The notes under the pieces were generated by a model. It did not search any database, was not told where the DNA came from, and worked only from the letters and a program-made list of their open reading frames with translations. A stretch of 46,541 nucleotides of DNA from Bacteroidota bacterium (lineage in GTDB: Bacteria > Bacteroidota > Bacteroidia > Sphingobacteriales > Sphingobacteriaceae): contig JABDHD010000020.1 in assembly GCA_013285685.1 (NCBI GenBank), positions 1 to 46,541 on the forward strand. The letters run 5' to 3'. Position numbers and translations under genes: made by a program. Shown here piece by piece: positions 25,607-33,710 of this stretch. Each line of letters starts with the position of its first letter. The first letter of the stretch is position 1.

Positions 25607-25786
25607 CGTTACTTTGATATCATTAAAAATCTTCCTTTTTTATCCTTCAAAACAGGAAGCCTGGTGCACATTTAAGTTTATTTGCTTCATTTGCAGGGCT
25701 GTTCGCCCTAATCACTCAACCGACAAATGTAAATAATGCTGACGATATCCTGCCAAACTATTTTCAGCAACTTGTTTTGGCGTTCC

Positions 25787-26815
25787 TTAAACGCCAAGCG
25801 GGTTTTGTGCAAGGTATTGCTCCCAGGCCCAGGCTGATGACATCATGGTGTCGATGCCCAATTCGGCGCGCCAACGCAACTCTTTTGCCGATTTGGTGAC
25901 GTCCCCCCAAACTTGTTCTACGTCGCCGCTCCTCCTTGGGCCGATCTCGTAGTTTAATTTTACACCGGTAGCACGTTCAAAGGCATGGATGATCTCCAGC
26001 ACGGTATTCCCGTTCCCCGTCCCCAGGTTAAAGACGTCGTAACCCGAAAAAGAGTTGCCTTCCATTAATTTTAACGCAGCAACGTGTGCCTTCGCAAGGT
26101 CAACCACGTGAATATAATCCCTTATACAACTGCCGTCGCGTGTATTATAGTCGGACCCGAAAACAGTGATCTTCGATCGTTTGCCGATTGCCGTTTGTGT
26201 GATAAAAGGAACAAGGTTTTGCGGCACGCCAATCGGTAATTCACCAATCAGGGCCGACTCATGTGCGCCAACCGGGTTAAAATAGCGCAGGGCGATCACC
26301 TTTTTGGCATCGCCTGAAATCACGCTGTCTTTTAATATCTCTTCGGCAATCTGCTTGGTATTGCCATAGGGCGACTGCGCGGGTTTAACCGGCGCTTCCT
26401 CGGTAACAGGCAATCTATCCGGCTGTCCGTATACCGTACAGCTTGACGAAAAAACCAAATTTACCGTTTGCCCGCTATAAACTTTTAACAGGTTAACCAG
26501 GGAAAGCAGGTTATTGCTATAATATTTTAAAGGATTTTTAACCGACTCACCAACTGCTTTAAAAGCTGCAAAGTGGATAATACCTTCCAAACCGGGTTCC
26601 TTGCGGGAGAAATCCGAAAGATTTTCTTCATCGCACAGATCAAAATTATAGGCGGCCGGCTTAAAGCCTATTATTTTGGTTAGTTGATCAAGGATTCCGG
26701 GATCTGAGTTTGACAGATCGTCAATGATCACCGGGTCGTAGCCGGCATTTACAAGTTCGACCACAGTATGCGAACCGATGTACCCCAATCCGCCGGTGAC
26801 TAATATCCTGCCCAT
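25787..26815 (-). CDS. galE: UDP-glucose 4-epimerase
   Basis: A 342-residue extended SDR that interconverts UDP-glucose and UDP-galactose. The NAD motif GGLGYIGSH is near residues 8-16, and the catalytic Tyr150-x3-Lys154 is in SPYGNTK. FSSSCTVYG carries the serine step, and a GalE-type run ALRYFNPVGAHESALIGE follows. It is the third gene of an operon, and its ATG overlaps the stop of the UDP-xylose synthase gene by one base (TAATG), so translation is coupled. Role: supplies galactose units for envelope polysaccharide. Acetylated sugars may also be accepted; the sequence cannot settle that. Confidence 0.95.
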   Translation of the reverse strand: MGRILVTGGLGYIGSHTVVELVNAGYDPVIIDDLSNSDPGILDQLTKIIGFKPAAYNFDLCDEENLSDFSRKEPGLEGIIHFAAFKAVGESVKNPLKYYSNNLLSLVNLLKVYSGQTVNLVFSSSCTVYGQPDRLPVTEEAPVKPAQSPYGNTKQIAEEILKDSVISGDAKKVIALRYFNPVGAHESALIGELPIGVPQNLVPFITQTAIGKRSKITVFGSDYNTRDGSCIRDYIHVVDLAKAHVAALKLMEGNSFSGYDVFNLGTGNGNTVLEIIHAFERATGVKLNYEIGPRRSGDVEQVWGDVTKSAKELRWRAELGIDTMMSSAWAWEQYLAQNPLGV

Positions 26816-27801
26816 TAATTTTTGTTGAAATAGGTAAAATCCTTGTGTTGTATCTCTTTTTCGGGAAGTGATTTGAAGTACTCATAGGTGATCTTCAAAC
26901 CCTCGCTGCGTGAAACCTTAGGCTCCCATCCTAAAATCGCCTTTGCTTTGGTAATATCGGGCCGGCGTTGTTTAGGGTCGTCAACAGGCAGCGGCAGGCT
27001 GATCAGTTTTTGATCGGTGCCGGTCAGCTTGATAATCTCTTCGCCAAACTCACGGATGGTAATCTCGTCAGGGTTGCCGATATTCATGGGTTGCGCGTAA
27101 TCGCTGAATAACAACCGGTAAATACCTTCGATCAGGTCATCCACAAAACAAAACGAACGGGTTTGCGAGCCGTCGCCAAAAATGGTCAGTGGCTCACCAC
27201 GCAAAGCCTGGCCTATGAATGCGGGCAATACCCGGCCATCGTTCAAACGCATCCGCGGGCCATAAGTATTAAATATCCTGACGATACGCGTTTCCAAACC
27301 ATGAAAAGTATGATAAGCCATTGTTATGGCTTCCTGGAAGCGCTTGGCCTCGTCGTACACGCCGCGCGGGCCAACAGGATTTACATTTCCCCAATATTCT
27401 TCCGGCTGCGGGTTAACGTTCGGGTCGCCGTAAACTTCGGAAGTTGAGGCGATCAGCATTCTCGCTTTCTTTGTCCGCGCCAAACCCAGCAGGTTGTGCG
27501 TACCAAGCGAGCCTACTTTTAAGGTTTGAATGGGTATCTTCAGATAATCTATCGGGCTTGCCGGCGAGGCGAAGTGCAGAATATAATGGAGTTCGCCCGG
27601 CACATAAACAAATTTGGAAACGTCGTGATGATAAAACTCAAAGTTTTCCAGTTTAAATAAGTGCTCGATATTGCGCATATCGCCGGTGATCAGGTTATCC
27701 ATGCCAATAACATGGAAATCTTCCCTAATAAACCGGTCGCACAAATGTGAGCCCAAAAAACCGGCCGCCCCGGTTATCAATATTCGTTTACGCCCGGCCA
27801 T
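26815..27801 (-). CDS. UDP-glucuronate decarboxylase (UDP-xylose synthase)
   Basis: A 328-residue extended SDR. The NAD motif GAAGFLGSH is at residues 11-19, and the catalytic Tyr149-x3-Lys153 lies in [16 protein letters not shown], which is diagnostic of UXS enzymes. [20 protein letters not shown] is another UXS hallmark. It converts UDP-glucuronate to UDP-xylose with NAD recycled in the active site. It is the middle gene of the ugd-uxs-galE operon with one-base overlaps on both sides (TGATG and TAATG). Its substrate is the product of the preceding gene, so pathway order equals gene order. Confidence 0.95.
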   Translation of the reverse strand: MAGRKRILITGAAGFLGSHLCDRFIREDFHVIGMDNLITGDMRNIEHLFKLENFEFYHHDVSKFVYVPGELHYILHFASPASPIDYLKIPIQTLKVGSLGTHNLLGLARTKKARMLIASTSEVYGDPNVNPQPEEYWGNVNPVGPRGVYDEAKRFQEAITMAYHTFHGLETRIVRIFNTYGPRMRLNDGRVLPAFIGQALRGEPLTIFGDGSQTRSFCFVDDLIEGIYRLLFSDYAQPMNIGNPDEITIREFGEEIIKLTGTDQKLISLPLPVDDPKQRRPDITKAKAILGWEPKVSRSEGLKITYEYFKSLPEKEIQHKDFTYFNKN

Positions 27802-29111
27802 CAGTTTACTACTTTCCTCCCGATACTGTTATAATAAAAACCGCAATCTATCATTTTTTCCAGCTCATAAAGGTTTCTGCCGTCAAATATCACTTTCGAT
27901 TTTAACAAAGATTCCAGCTGTTCAAAATCCGGTGTGCGGAACAGCGACCATTCTGTAACAATCAGCAGGGCATCCGCCCCAACCAACGCTTCATAAGGAT
28001 CCGCCGCGTATTTTATTTTATCGCCGATCAGGTTCTGTACGTTCTTCATCGCTTCCGGGTCAAATGCGGTTATTTCAGCGCCGGCGGCCACAAGGTCATC
28101 AATGATATATAACGAAGGCGCCTCGCGTATATCGTCGGTCTCGGGTTTAAATGCCAGTCCCCACATCGCAAATTTCTTGCCTTTTAAATCGCCCTTGTAA
28201 TATTTTTTCACCTTTTCAACCAGCACCTTTTTTTGAATCTCGTTGACGGCCATCACCGAGTTCAAAATCCGGAAATCATACCTGTTTTCTTCAGCGGACT
28301 TTGCAAGCGCCTGAACATCCTTCGGGAAACAGCTGCCGCCATATCCTATTCCGGAAAACAAAAATCTTTTGCCTATCCGGTTATCTGAGCCGATGCCTTT
28401 TCGCACCATATCCACATCGGCGCCTACAAGTTCGCACAGGTTGGCTATCTCGTTCATAAACGAAATTTTAGTTGCCAGGAAGGAGTTTGCCGCATACTTG
28501 GTGAGCTCAGACGAGCGCTCATCCATAAATATAATCGGGTTTCCCTGCCGCACATACGGGGAATATAGTTCGCCCATCAGTTTGCGCGCCCGCTCATCCA
28601 TGGTGCCTACAACCACGCGGTCTGGCTTCATGAAATCCTCAACAGCAACGCCTTCACGTAAAAACTCAGGATTTGAAACCACAGCAAAATCAAGGCTGGT
28701 ATTTTCTTTCATTACTGCGGTTACCTTATCGGCTGTGCCTACCGGAACGGTGGATTTGGTTACAATAACCTTGTATTCAGTAATCAGTTTTGCAATGTCT
28801 TTTGCGGCGCCCAATACATAACTCAGATCTGCGGATCCATCTCCGCCGGGCGGCGTCGGCAACGCCAGGAAGATGATCTTAGCCTCACTTATCGCCTCGG
28901 CCAGGTTAGCAGTAAAATGTAGTCTTTTTTGTACGATATTGCGGTAAAAGAGTAATTCGAGGCCAGGTTCATAGATAGGCAATTGCCCCTCCTGCATCAT
29001 TTTTACCTTTTTTTCATTAATATCAACGCATATCACCTGGTTACCGGTCTCCGCCAGGCAAGTCCCTGTAACCAAACCTACATACCCTGTGCCTACAACA
29101 GCAATTTTCAT
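27801..29111 (-). CDS. ugd: UDP-glucose 6-dehydrogenase
   Basis: A 436-residue NAD-dependent enzyme oxidising UDP-glucose to UDP-glucuronate in two steps. The N-terminal motif is [11 protein letters not shown]. The catalytic Cys261 lies in [10 protein letters not shown], and a C-terminal UDP-binding domain contains [14 protein letters not shown] and FDGRN. It is the first gene of the operon, with the downstream UDP-xylose synthase start overlapping by one base. Products feed uronic-acid- and xylose-containing polysaccharides. It is divergent from waaA across 117 bp, which carries the waaA promoter. Confidence 0.96.
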   Translation of the reverse strand: MKIAVVGTGYVGLVTGTCLAETGNQVICVDINEKKVKMMQEGQLPIYEPGLELLFYRNIVQKRLHFTANLAEAISEAKIIFLALPTPPGGDGSADLSYVLGAAKDIAKLITEYKVIVTKSTVPVGTADKVTAVMKENTSLDFAVVSNPEFLREGVAVEDFMKPDRVVVGTMDERARKLMGELYSPYVRQGNPIIFMDERSSELTKYAANSFLATKISFMNEIANLCELVGADVDMVRKGIGSDNRIGKRFLFSGIGYGGSCFPKDVQALAKSAEENRYDFRILNSVMAVNEIQKKVLVEKVKKYYKGDLKGKKFAMWGLAFKPETDDIREAPSLYIIDDLVAAGAEITAFDPEAMKNVQNLIGDKIKYAADPYEALVGADALLIVTEWSLFRTPDFEQLESLLKSKVIFDGRNLYELEKMIDCGFYYNSIGRKVVN

Positions 29112-29189
29112 AGAGTTAAATTAATTAATGGATTTTTTACTTCTTTCCGGGGTCAGCAAATACCTTGCCCTTTTAATTTTATTTGTGAT

Positions 29190-29197
29190 TATTTTTG
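29190..29197 (+). promoter_or_regulatory. -7 promoter element of waaA
   Basis: TATTTTTG, an exact TAnnTTTG match, with a TTG at 29165-29167 (22-bp spacer) and the waaA ATG 31 bp downstream. Confidence 0.55.
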
Positions 29198-29228
29198 CGC
29201 CCTGCGAATTTAGCAATTCAATTTTAAA

Positions 29229-30476
29229 ATGCTTTTATTTTACGACGCGGTTGTTCGCTTATATTTTGCAGCCATCTGGCTTGCCTCTTTTTTTAACAAC
29301 AAAGCACGTCTTTGGATCAACGGTCGTAAAGCGCGCGCCTTTTTACGTTTTCCGGGGAGCATTTGGTTTCATTTTGCCTCACTCGGCGAATTTGAGCAGG
29401 GGCGGCCGGTTTTAGAGGCTTTGCGGGAAAAATATCCCGAAAATAAAATTGTGATCACCTTTTTTTCGCCTTCAGGTTATGAAGTTCGAAAAAATACGCC
29501 CCTGGCAGATGCAGTTTATTACCTGCCTTTGGATACCCGCGGGAATGCGCGCGAATTTATCGACGCCATTCAGCCCAAAATGGCCGTTTTTACCAAATAC
29601 GAATACTGGTATCATTTTTTGCACGAAGCAAAGCAGCGCGGTATACCGGTGTACCTGGTTTCAGGCATTTTCAGGCCCGACCAGGTTTTTTTTAAATGGT
29701 ATGGCTCCCTGCCCCGCAGGATTTTAGGGTTTGTAAATTGGTTTTTTGTGCAGGATGAGCGATCTGAGAAATTGCTGGAGCAGATCGGGTTAAATAATGC
29801 TACGGTGAGCGGCGATACCAGGTTCGACAGGGTGTGGGCTAATGCACGGCAGCCCAAATCAATCCCCGGACTCGCTGAATTTAAAAACAGCCATAAAGTT
29901 TTTATTGCCGGCAGCACCTGGCCCGAAGATGAAAAGTTGATCGCTTCATTGGTTGATGACCTCCCCGGGCTCAAATTTATTATCGCCCCGCATGAGATCA
30001 GCGAGGAAAAGATCAATAACCTCCTCGCGCTGTTACCCATAGGAACAGCAATCCGGTATTCCCATCTAACGGCGCATCCGGACGGCTATGCCGATTCGCC
30101 GCATGTTAACTGCCGGGTGCTGGTGATCGATAATATCGGCATGCTGTCGTCTTTATACCAATATGGCGATCTCGCTTACGTAGGCGGAGGGTTTGGTGCG
30201 GGCATTCACAACACGCTGGAAGCAGCGGCTTACGGGTTGCCCGTTATTTTCGGGCCGAACTATCAAAAGTTTATTGAGGCGAATGAACTGATCGCGTTGA
30301 AGGCGGGGTTTAGTATTGCTGATGAAGCCCAGTTAAAGGGAATTACCGAGACCCTGGTGACCGACAAGGCTTTTTACAACATTGCCGCAAAAAAGGCAGG
30401 GGACTATGTTGCAGCGCATACCGGTGCAACGGCTGCAATCGTTGACCATATTATAAAACAGAAGGAAGGAGCTTAG
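29229..30476 (+). CDS. waaA: 3-deoxy-D-manno-octulosonic acid (Kdo) transferase
   Basis: A 415-residue GT30 glycosyltransferase that adds Kdo to lipid A at the inner membrane. One N-terminal membrane anchor (FAAIWLASFF) is followed by the GT-B donor and acceptor domains. Diagnostic blocks are FHFASLGEFEQ (catalytic Glu within SxGE), VITFFSPSGYE, FTKYEYWYHF, LVSGIFRPDQVFFKWYG and GGGFGAGIHNTLEAA. The length is normal. It is monocistronic, divergent from ugd, and converges with the collagen-like lipoprotein gene. It marks a lipopolysaccharide-bearing outer membrane. Confidence 0.95.
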   Translation: MLLFYDAVVRLYFAAIWLASFFNNKARLWINGRKARAFLRFPGSIWFHFASLGEFEQGRPVLEALREKYPENKIVITFFSPSGYEVRKNTPLADAVYYLPLDTRGNAREFIDAIQPKMAVFTKYEYWYHFLHEAKQRGIPVYLVSGIFRPDQVFFKWYGSLPRRILGFVNWFFVQDERSEKLLEQIGLNNATVSGDTRFDRVWANARQPKSIPGLAEFKNSHKVFIAGSTWPEDEKLIASLVDDLPGLKFIIAPHEISEEKINNLLALLPIGTAIRYSHLTAHPDGYADSPHVNCRVLVIDNIGMLSSLYQYGDLAYVGGGFGAGIHNTLEAAAYGLPVIFGPNYQKFIEANELIALKAGFSIADEAQLKGITETLVTDKAFYNIAAKKAGDYVAAHTGATAAIVDHIIKQKEGA

Positions 30477-30489
30477 TTGCGCTCCCTCC
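30464..30489. terminator. Possible bidirectional terminator hairpin
   Basis: GGAAGGAGC and GCTCCCTCC pair over 9 bp with one mismatch around an 8-nt loop, between convergent stops and overlapping the waaA stop. The T-tracts are weak on both sides. Confidence 0.35.
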
Positions 30490-30504
30490 TCTATTTTCAA
30501 CCTC

Positions 30505-31104
30505 TCAATCCCTCAAATTAAAGGCCGCTTTTACCTGGCCATAATCCTTTAAGTTAACATGATTTTTTATCGCAGCTGTTAATACCGCACCTGGTATAAT
30601 CACATACCTGAACTGGTGTAAATTGGAAATACTGCCATATAAATTCATATTATCAACAAAATCAATCCGCACGTTACCTAAGGTTACCAGCGACGACCAT
30701 GTGTCGCTATATACTGTGCTGCCTTCGGTGTAGGTTACCACAATCGGCAAAGCGCTTACCTGTGCGGCAGGCCATATAGTAGTGGTATAGCCATCCAGCT
30801 TACCGTATACGATAACGGTGCCCTTATCCAAAACGTCCTGGGTGATTTTGGAAGCCGCTATGTCAGCATAAAAATGATAGGTGCTGAATACCGTATCCTT
30901 GGTGTAGGTTGCCGGCGTTACCCAGGCGGAATAAATTACATTGGCGGTTCCGGTTGCACCAGTGGCACCGGTTGGGCCTGCAGGGCCGGTTGCGCCGGTT
31001 GGGCCTGCGGGACCTTGCGGACCGGGGTCGCCGTTCTTACCACACGATGACAATAACAGCGCTGCGGCTGTTAATACTAAAAGCAAGTTGTTGATCTTTT
31101 TCAT
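30505..31104 (-). CDS. Collagen-like lipoprotein
   Basis: A 199-residue lipoprotein with a lipobox LSSC (Cys21). Residues 25-54 form ten uninterrupted G-X-Y triplets (GDP GPQ GPA GPT GAT ...), a short collagen-like stalk that could trimerise. A globular C-terminal domain of about 145 residues follows, rich in Thr/Val/Tyr and probably beta-structured. Bacteroidota encode many such short collagen-stalk surface lipoproteins of unknown function. The acidic residue after Cys that often acts as a surface-export signal is not clear here (CGKNGDPG). It is monocistronic and converges with waaA. Confidence 0.88.
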   Translation of the reverse strand: MKKINNLLLVLTAAALLLSSCGKNGDPGPQGPAGPTGATGPAGPTGATGATGTANVIYSAWVTPATYTKDTVFSTYHFYADIAASKITQDVLDKGTVIVYGKLDGYTTTIWPAAQVSALPIVVTYTEGSTVYSDTWSSLVTLGNVRIDFVDNMNLYGSISNLHQFRYVIIPGAVLTAAIKNHVNLKDYGQVKAAFNLRD

Positions 31105-31425
31105 GAGACTAAATGTTTAAAATGTTTAATGGATCATTTATTAAAAAGGCCTGTTATTTTTATCGCCTTTCCAGGTCTCAAAATTGAAAAACTGCCCCCG
31201 GATGGATATCAGGGGCATTACGTGAACTCAAGCGAAAAATTACTGATTTTTGACTGCGTTGTATCCCGCACCGTTTTGCGGGTAATTACGGGCGCCTGAT
31301 GCGTAAAAACTGAAAACGGCATTTTAGCCACAATGCTTTAAATAAGCGCCTTTTTGGTGTGACAAATGGATATGAATGATATATTTGACATTAACTATTT
31401 CCACATCAAACCGGGATAGAATCAA
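31105..31425. other. Intergenic region with two hairpins
   Basis: No gene in 321 bp between divergent genes. Two clean stems are seen, TGCCCC/GGGGCA (31193-31217) and CCCGCA/TGCGGG (31265-31282), neither followed by a T-run. The promoter element of the glycosyltransferase lies at 31380. Confidence 0.5.
31380..31387 (+). promoter_or_regulatory. -7 promoter element of the glycosyltransferase gene
   Basis: TATATTTG, an exact TAnnTTTG match, 38 bp before the TTG start; a TTTG lies at 31353-31356 (23-bp spacer). Confidence 0.5.
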
Positions 31426-32514
31426 TTGATCATCGTCATCTCCATAACGCTATTCTTTATCGTGCTTCGGTTTACCGTAACGCTTTTCAATTTTATTTCG
31501 AACCCGAAACTGACACGTGTTAATAAACATTATCATGATCTCGTTTCTATTCTCGTCCCTGCAAGGAATGAGGAAGAAAACATCGTCGCGTTGCTGGAAT
31601 CCATTAAAGTGCAGGATTATAAAGATTACGAGGTAATTATCTACGATGACGAATCGTCCGACAGAACTTATGCCGTTTGCGCATCATTCGCGGCGATAGA
31701 CGGGCGTTTCCGGGTGATAAAAGGCGGGCAATTACCGCCGGGGTGGATTGGTAAAAATCACGCCTGTTATCAATTGGCCAAAAAGGCAAAGGGTAGTTAC
31801 TTCTTATTCCTGGATGCTGATGAACGGGTGGCTGCCGGTCTCATCAATAGCGCCGTTCACCGGATGAAACTTTATGATCTTTCGCTATTAAGCCTTTTTG
31901 CCAACCAGGATATGCTTACTATAGGCGAAAAAGCCACCGTTCCGCTGCTGCATTACCTTTTACTGAATTTGCTGCCCATACGCTTGGTGTTTCTGACCAA
32001 AAGCCCGGCCATAGCGACGGCCTGCGGCCAGTTTATGCTTTTTGATGCCGATACCTACCGAAAGTACAGTTGGCATAGGCTTGTAAAAGATAAAATAGTT
32101 GAAGACGCCGAGCTAATGCGGCAGGTTAAATCGCAAGGCTGCCGGGGTGAGGTTTTACTGGCCAACAGGATGCTTAACTGCCGGATGTATAGCAATTATG
32201 AGCATGCAATAGCCGGTTTTAGTAAAAATGCGCTGGCCGCATTCAATGATAGCATCGCCGGTTTGTTAGTGTATATTTTATTGATGATAGGCGGGCCTAT
32301 GATTGTGCTGATGACGCTAAACCCGAGCCTGATATTTTTTATGGCTGGTTTGATAGCGCTAAGCCGCGTAATGATCTCCCTGGCTTCAGGGCAACGTGTT
32401 TTTTATAATCTGCTGCTCCATCCGGTGCAAATGCTCAATTTAACCCTCATCGCTTTTTTATCGATACAAAAAAGTCTCACCCGGACGAATACCTGGAAAG
32501 GAAGAGCGATTTGA
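31426..32514 (+). CDS. Family 2 glycosyltransferase, CrtQ-like, membrane-bound
   Basis: A 362-residue GT-A enzyme. Seen: an N-terminal membrane helix, the GT2 opening VSILVPARNEEENI, IYDDESSDRT, the FLDADERV (DxD) metal site, LPPGWIGKNHACYQLA, and an acceptor-side EDAELMRQV. Two or three C-terminal helices end in TNTWKGR. The GWIGKNHA and WKGR elements are shared with CrtQ-type carotenoid glycosyltransferases, so a lipid acceptor is likely; no carotenoid genes are close. The start must be TTG at 31426, because an in-frame TAG lies three codons upstream and no ATG falls between. It ends 65 bp before ispH, with a repeat copy in the gap. Confidence 0.83.
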   Translation: MIIVISITLFFIVLRFTVTLFNFISNPKLTRVNKHYHDLVSILVPARNEEENIVALLESIKVQDYKDYEVIIYDDESSDRTYAVCASFAAIDGRFRVIKGGQLPPGWIGKNHACYQLAKKAKGSYFLFLDADERVAAGLINSAVHRMKLYDLSLLSLFANQDMLTIGEKATVPLLHYLLLNLLPIRLVFLTKSPAIATACGQFMLFDADTYRKYSWHRLVKDKIVEDAELMRQVKSQGCRGEVLLANRMLNCRMYSNYEHAIAGFSKNALAAFNDSIAGLLVYILLMIGGPMIVLMTLNPSLIFFMAGLIALSRVMISLASGQRVFYNLLLHPVQMLNLTLIAFLSIQKSLTRTNTWKGRAI

Positions 32515-32539
32515 ATTTCGGATTTTCGATTTCGGATTT
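32515..32539. repeat. Third copy of the ATTTCGGATTTTCG repeat
   Basis: Twenty-five bases identical to part of the left arm of the inverted repeat at 24729-24760, immediately after the glycosyltransferase stop and about 25 bp before the ispH promoter element. Confidence 0.9.
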
Positions 32540-32564
32540 TGGTAAAACAAACAAGCCAAATACC

Positions 32565-32572
32565 TAACTTTG
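32565..32572 (+). promoter_or_regulatory. -7 promoter element of ispH
   Basis: TAACTTTG, an exact TAnnTTTG match, only 7 bp before the ispH ATG. TTTG at the end of the upstream repeat gives a 23-bp spacer. The mRNA leader would be nearly absent. Confidence 0.6.
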
Positions 32573-32579
32573 CGATCAA

Positions 32580-33431
32580 ATGGGTGAATACAACTTAGAG
32601 GTCACGATAGACCAGGACTCCGGCTTCTGCTTCGGCGTAGTTTATGCCATTGATATGGCCGAGGAAATACTGGCACAGGACGGTTACCTGTATTGCCTGG
32701 GCGATATTGTGCACAATGATGAGGAAGTGGAGCGCCTGAAAGCGAAGGGCCTGCGGATAATAGATCATAAAGACCTTGAAAACCTGCGCAACGAAAAAGT
32801 ACTGATCCGCGCCCATGGCGAGGCGCCGGATACTTACCGCACAGCTTTGGAAAACAACATTACGCTGATAGACGCCTCGTGCCCGGTGGTTTTAAAGCTG
32901 CAAAACCGCATTAAAACGTCATACGACAGCAGCGAAAAGATTTTGATCTTCGGCAAGCACGGCCACGCCGAAGTGGTGGGGCTTTCGGGCCAAACCAATG
33001 GCGATGCGATCGTTTTCCAGGATATTGCTGAACTGGACGATATGGAGCTGCCGCATAACATAACCCTGTACAGCCAAACCACCAAAAGCACCGAGAAATT
33101 CTACGACATAAAAGACCAGTTGCTGCAGCGTGGCTACGAGTTAAAGGCAAATGATACTATTTGCCGCCAGGTATCCAACCGCGACCAGGACCTGCCAAAA
33201 TTTGTAACCAAGTTTGATAAGATTGTGTTTGTATCCGGCAGGAAATCGTCCAACGGTAAAGTACTGTTTGAGGTTTGCCGCAAACATAACCCCAATACTT
33301 ACTTTATCTCCTCAACATCTGAGCTCAAAAAAGACATGTTTGCCCCCGGTGATAAAGTAGGCATAGCCGGCGCCACTTCGAGCCCCATGTGGCTGATGCA
33401 ACAGGTGAAGGCCGAGCTGGAAACCTATTGA
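32580..33431 (+). CDS. ispH: 4-hydroxy-3-methylbut-2-enyl diphosphate reductase
   Basis: A 283-residue 4Fe-4S enzyme making IPP and DMAPP in the last step of the MEP pathway. The three cluster cysteines are Cys17 (GFCFGV), Cys101 (ASCPVV) and Cys195 (TICRQVSNRDQD). Conserved RAHGEAP, GKHGHAEVVGLSG and SGRKSSNG blocks are present. The length is normal. The -7 element ends only 7 bp before the ATG, so translation may start on a nearly leaderless mRNA. The organism therefore uses the MEP rather than the mevalonate pathway (inference from this one gene). Confidence 0.97.
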   Translation: MGEYNLEVTIDQDSGFCFGVVYAIDMAEEILAQDGYLYCLGDIVHNDEEVERLKAKGLRIIDHKDLENLRNEKVLIRAHGEAPDTYRTALENNITLIDASCPVVLKLQNRIKTSYDSSEKILIFGKHGHAEVVGLSGQTNGDAIVFQDIAELDDMELPHNITLYSQTTKSTEKFYDIKDQLLQRGYELKANDTICRQVSNRDQDLPKFVTKFDKIVFVSGRKSSNGKVLFEVCRKHNPNTYFISSTSELKKDMFAPGDKVGIAGATSSPMWLMQQVKAELETY

Positions 33432-33710
33432 TTAACGTAGAGAGGCGATACTTCGCGTCTCATCCGTGTACGTCTGAACCTTGATTTTTCGCGTGTAATT
33501 TGTTTTTTTGGGCGCTCAAGAGGGCTTCGCCGTTTTTGGGATTAATCGATTGACGTGATGAAACTGCATCGTTGGAATGCAAAGCGGAAGACGGAAGTAT
33601 CGCGTCTCTTAAGCGCTGTGCTCAAGCTCGACACACAAGCCTGCATTCTTACCTTCTCATAACAAACCTGCCTCCAATCTATAATCGCTAATTGCTACCT
33701 TTGCACACTT
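33432..33710. repeat. REPIN-like region: two inverted REP-like palindromes
   Basis: A hairpin GAGAGGCGA-TACT-TCGCGTCTC lies at 33440-33461. A degenerate inverted partner, with GACGGAAGTATCGCGTCTC, lies at about 33587-33608. Both belong to the same GAGACGCGA family as the palindromes in and around the RAYT gene. The 125 bp between them and the rest of the 279-bp interval hold no gene. Confidence 0.7.
33696..33703 (+). promoter_or_regulatory. -7 promoter element of hemH
   Basis: TACCTTTG, an exact TAnnTTTG match, 7 bp before the hemH ATG, the same tight spacing as ispH. No clear -33 TTTG upstream. Confidence 0.55.

Noticed and set aside
25779..25795. GGCGTT/AACGCC hairpin at the galE stop as a terminator
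   Set aside because: No T-run follows on the minus strand, and it lies across the stop codon itself.
29128..29415. 95-codon frame overlapping the start of waaA
   Set aside because: It overlaps waaA out of frame; waaA has family motifs and a promoter in the right place.
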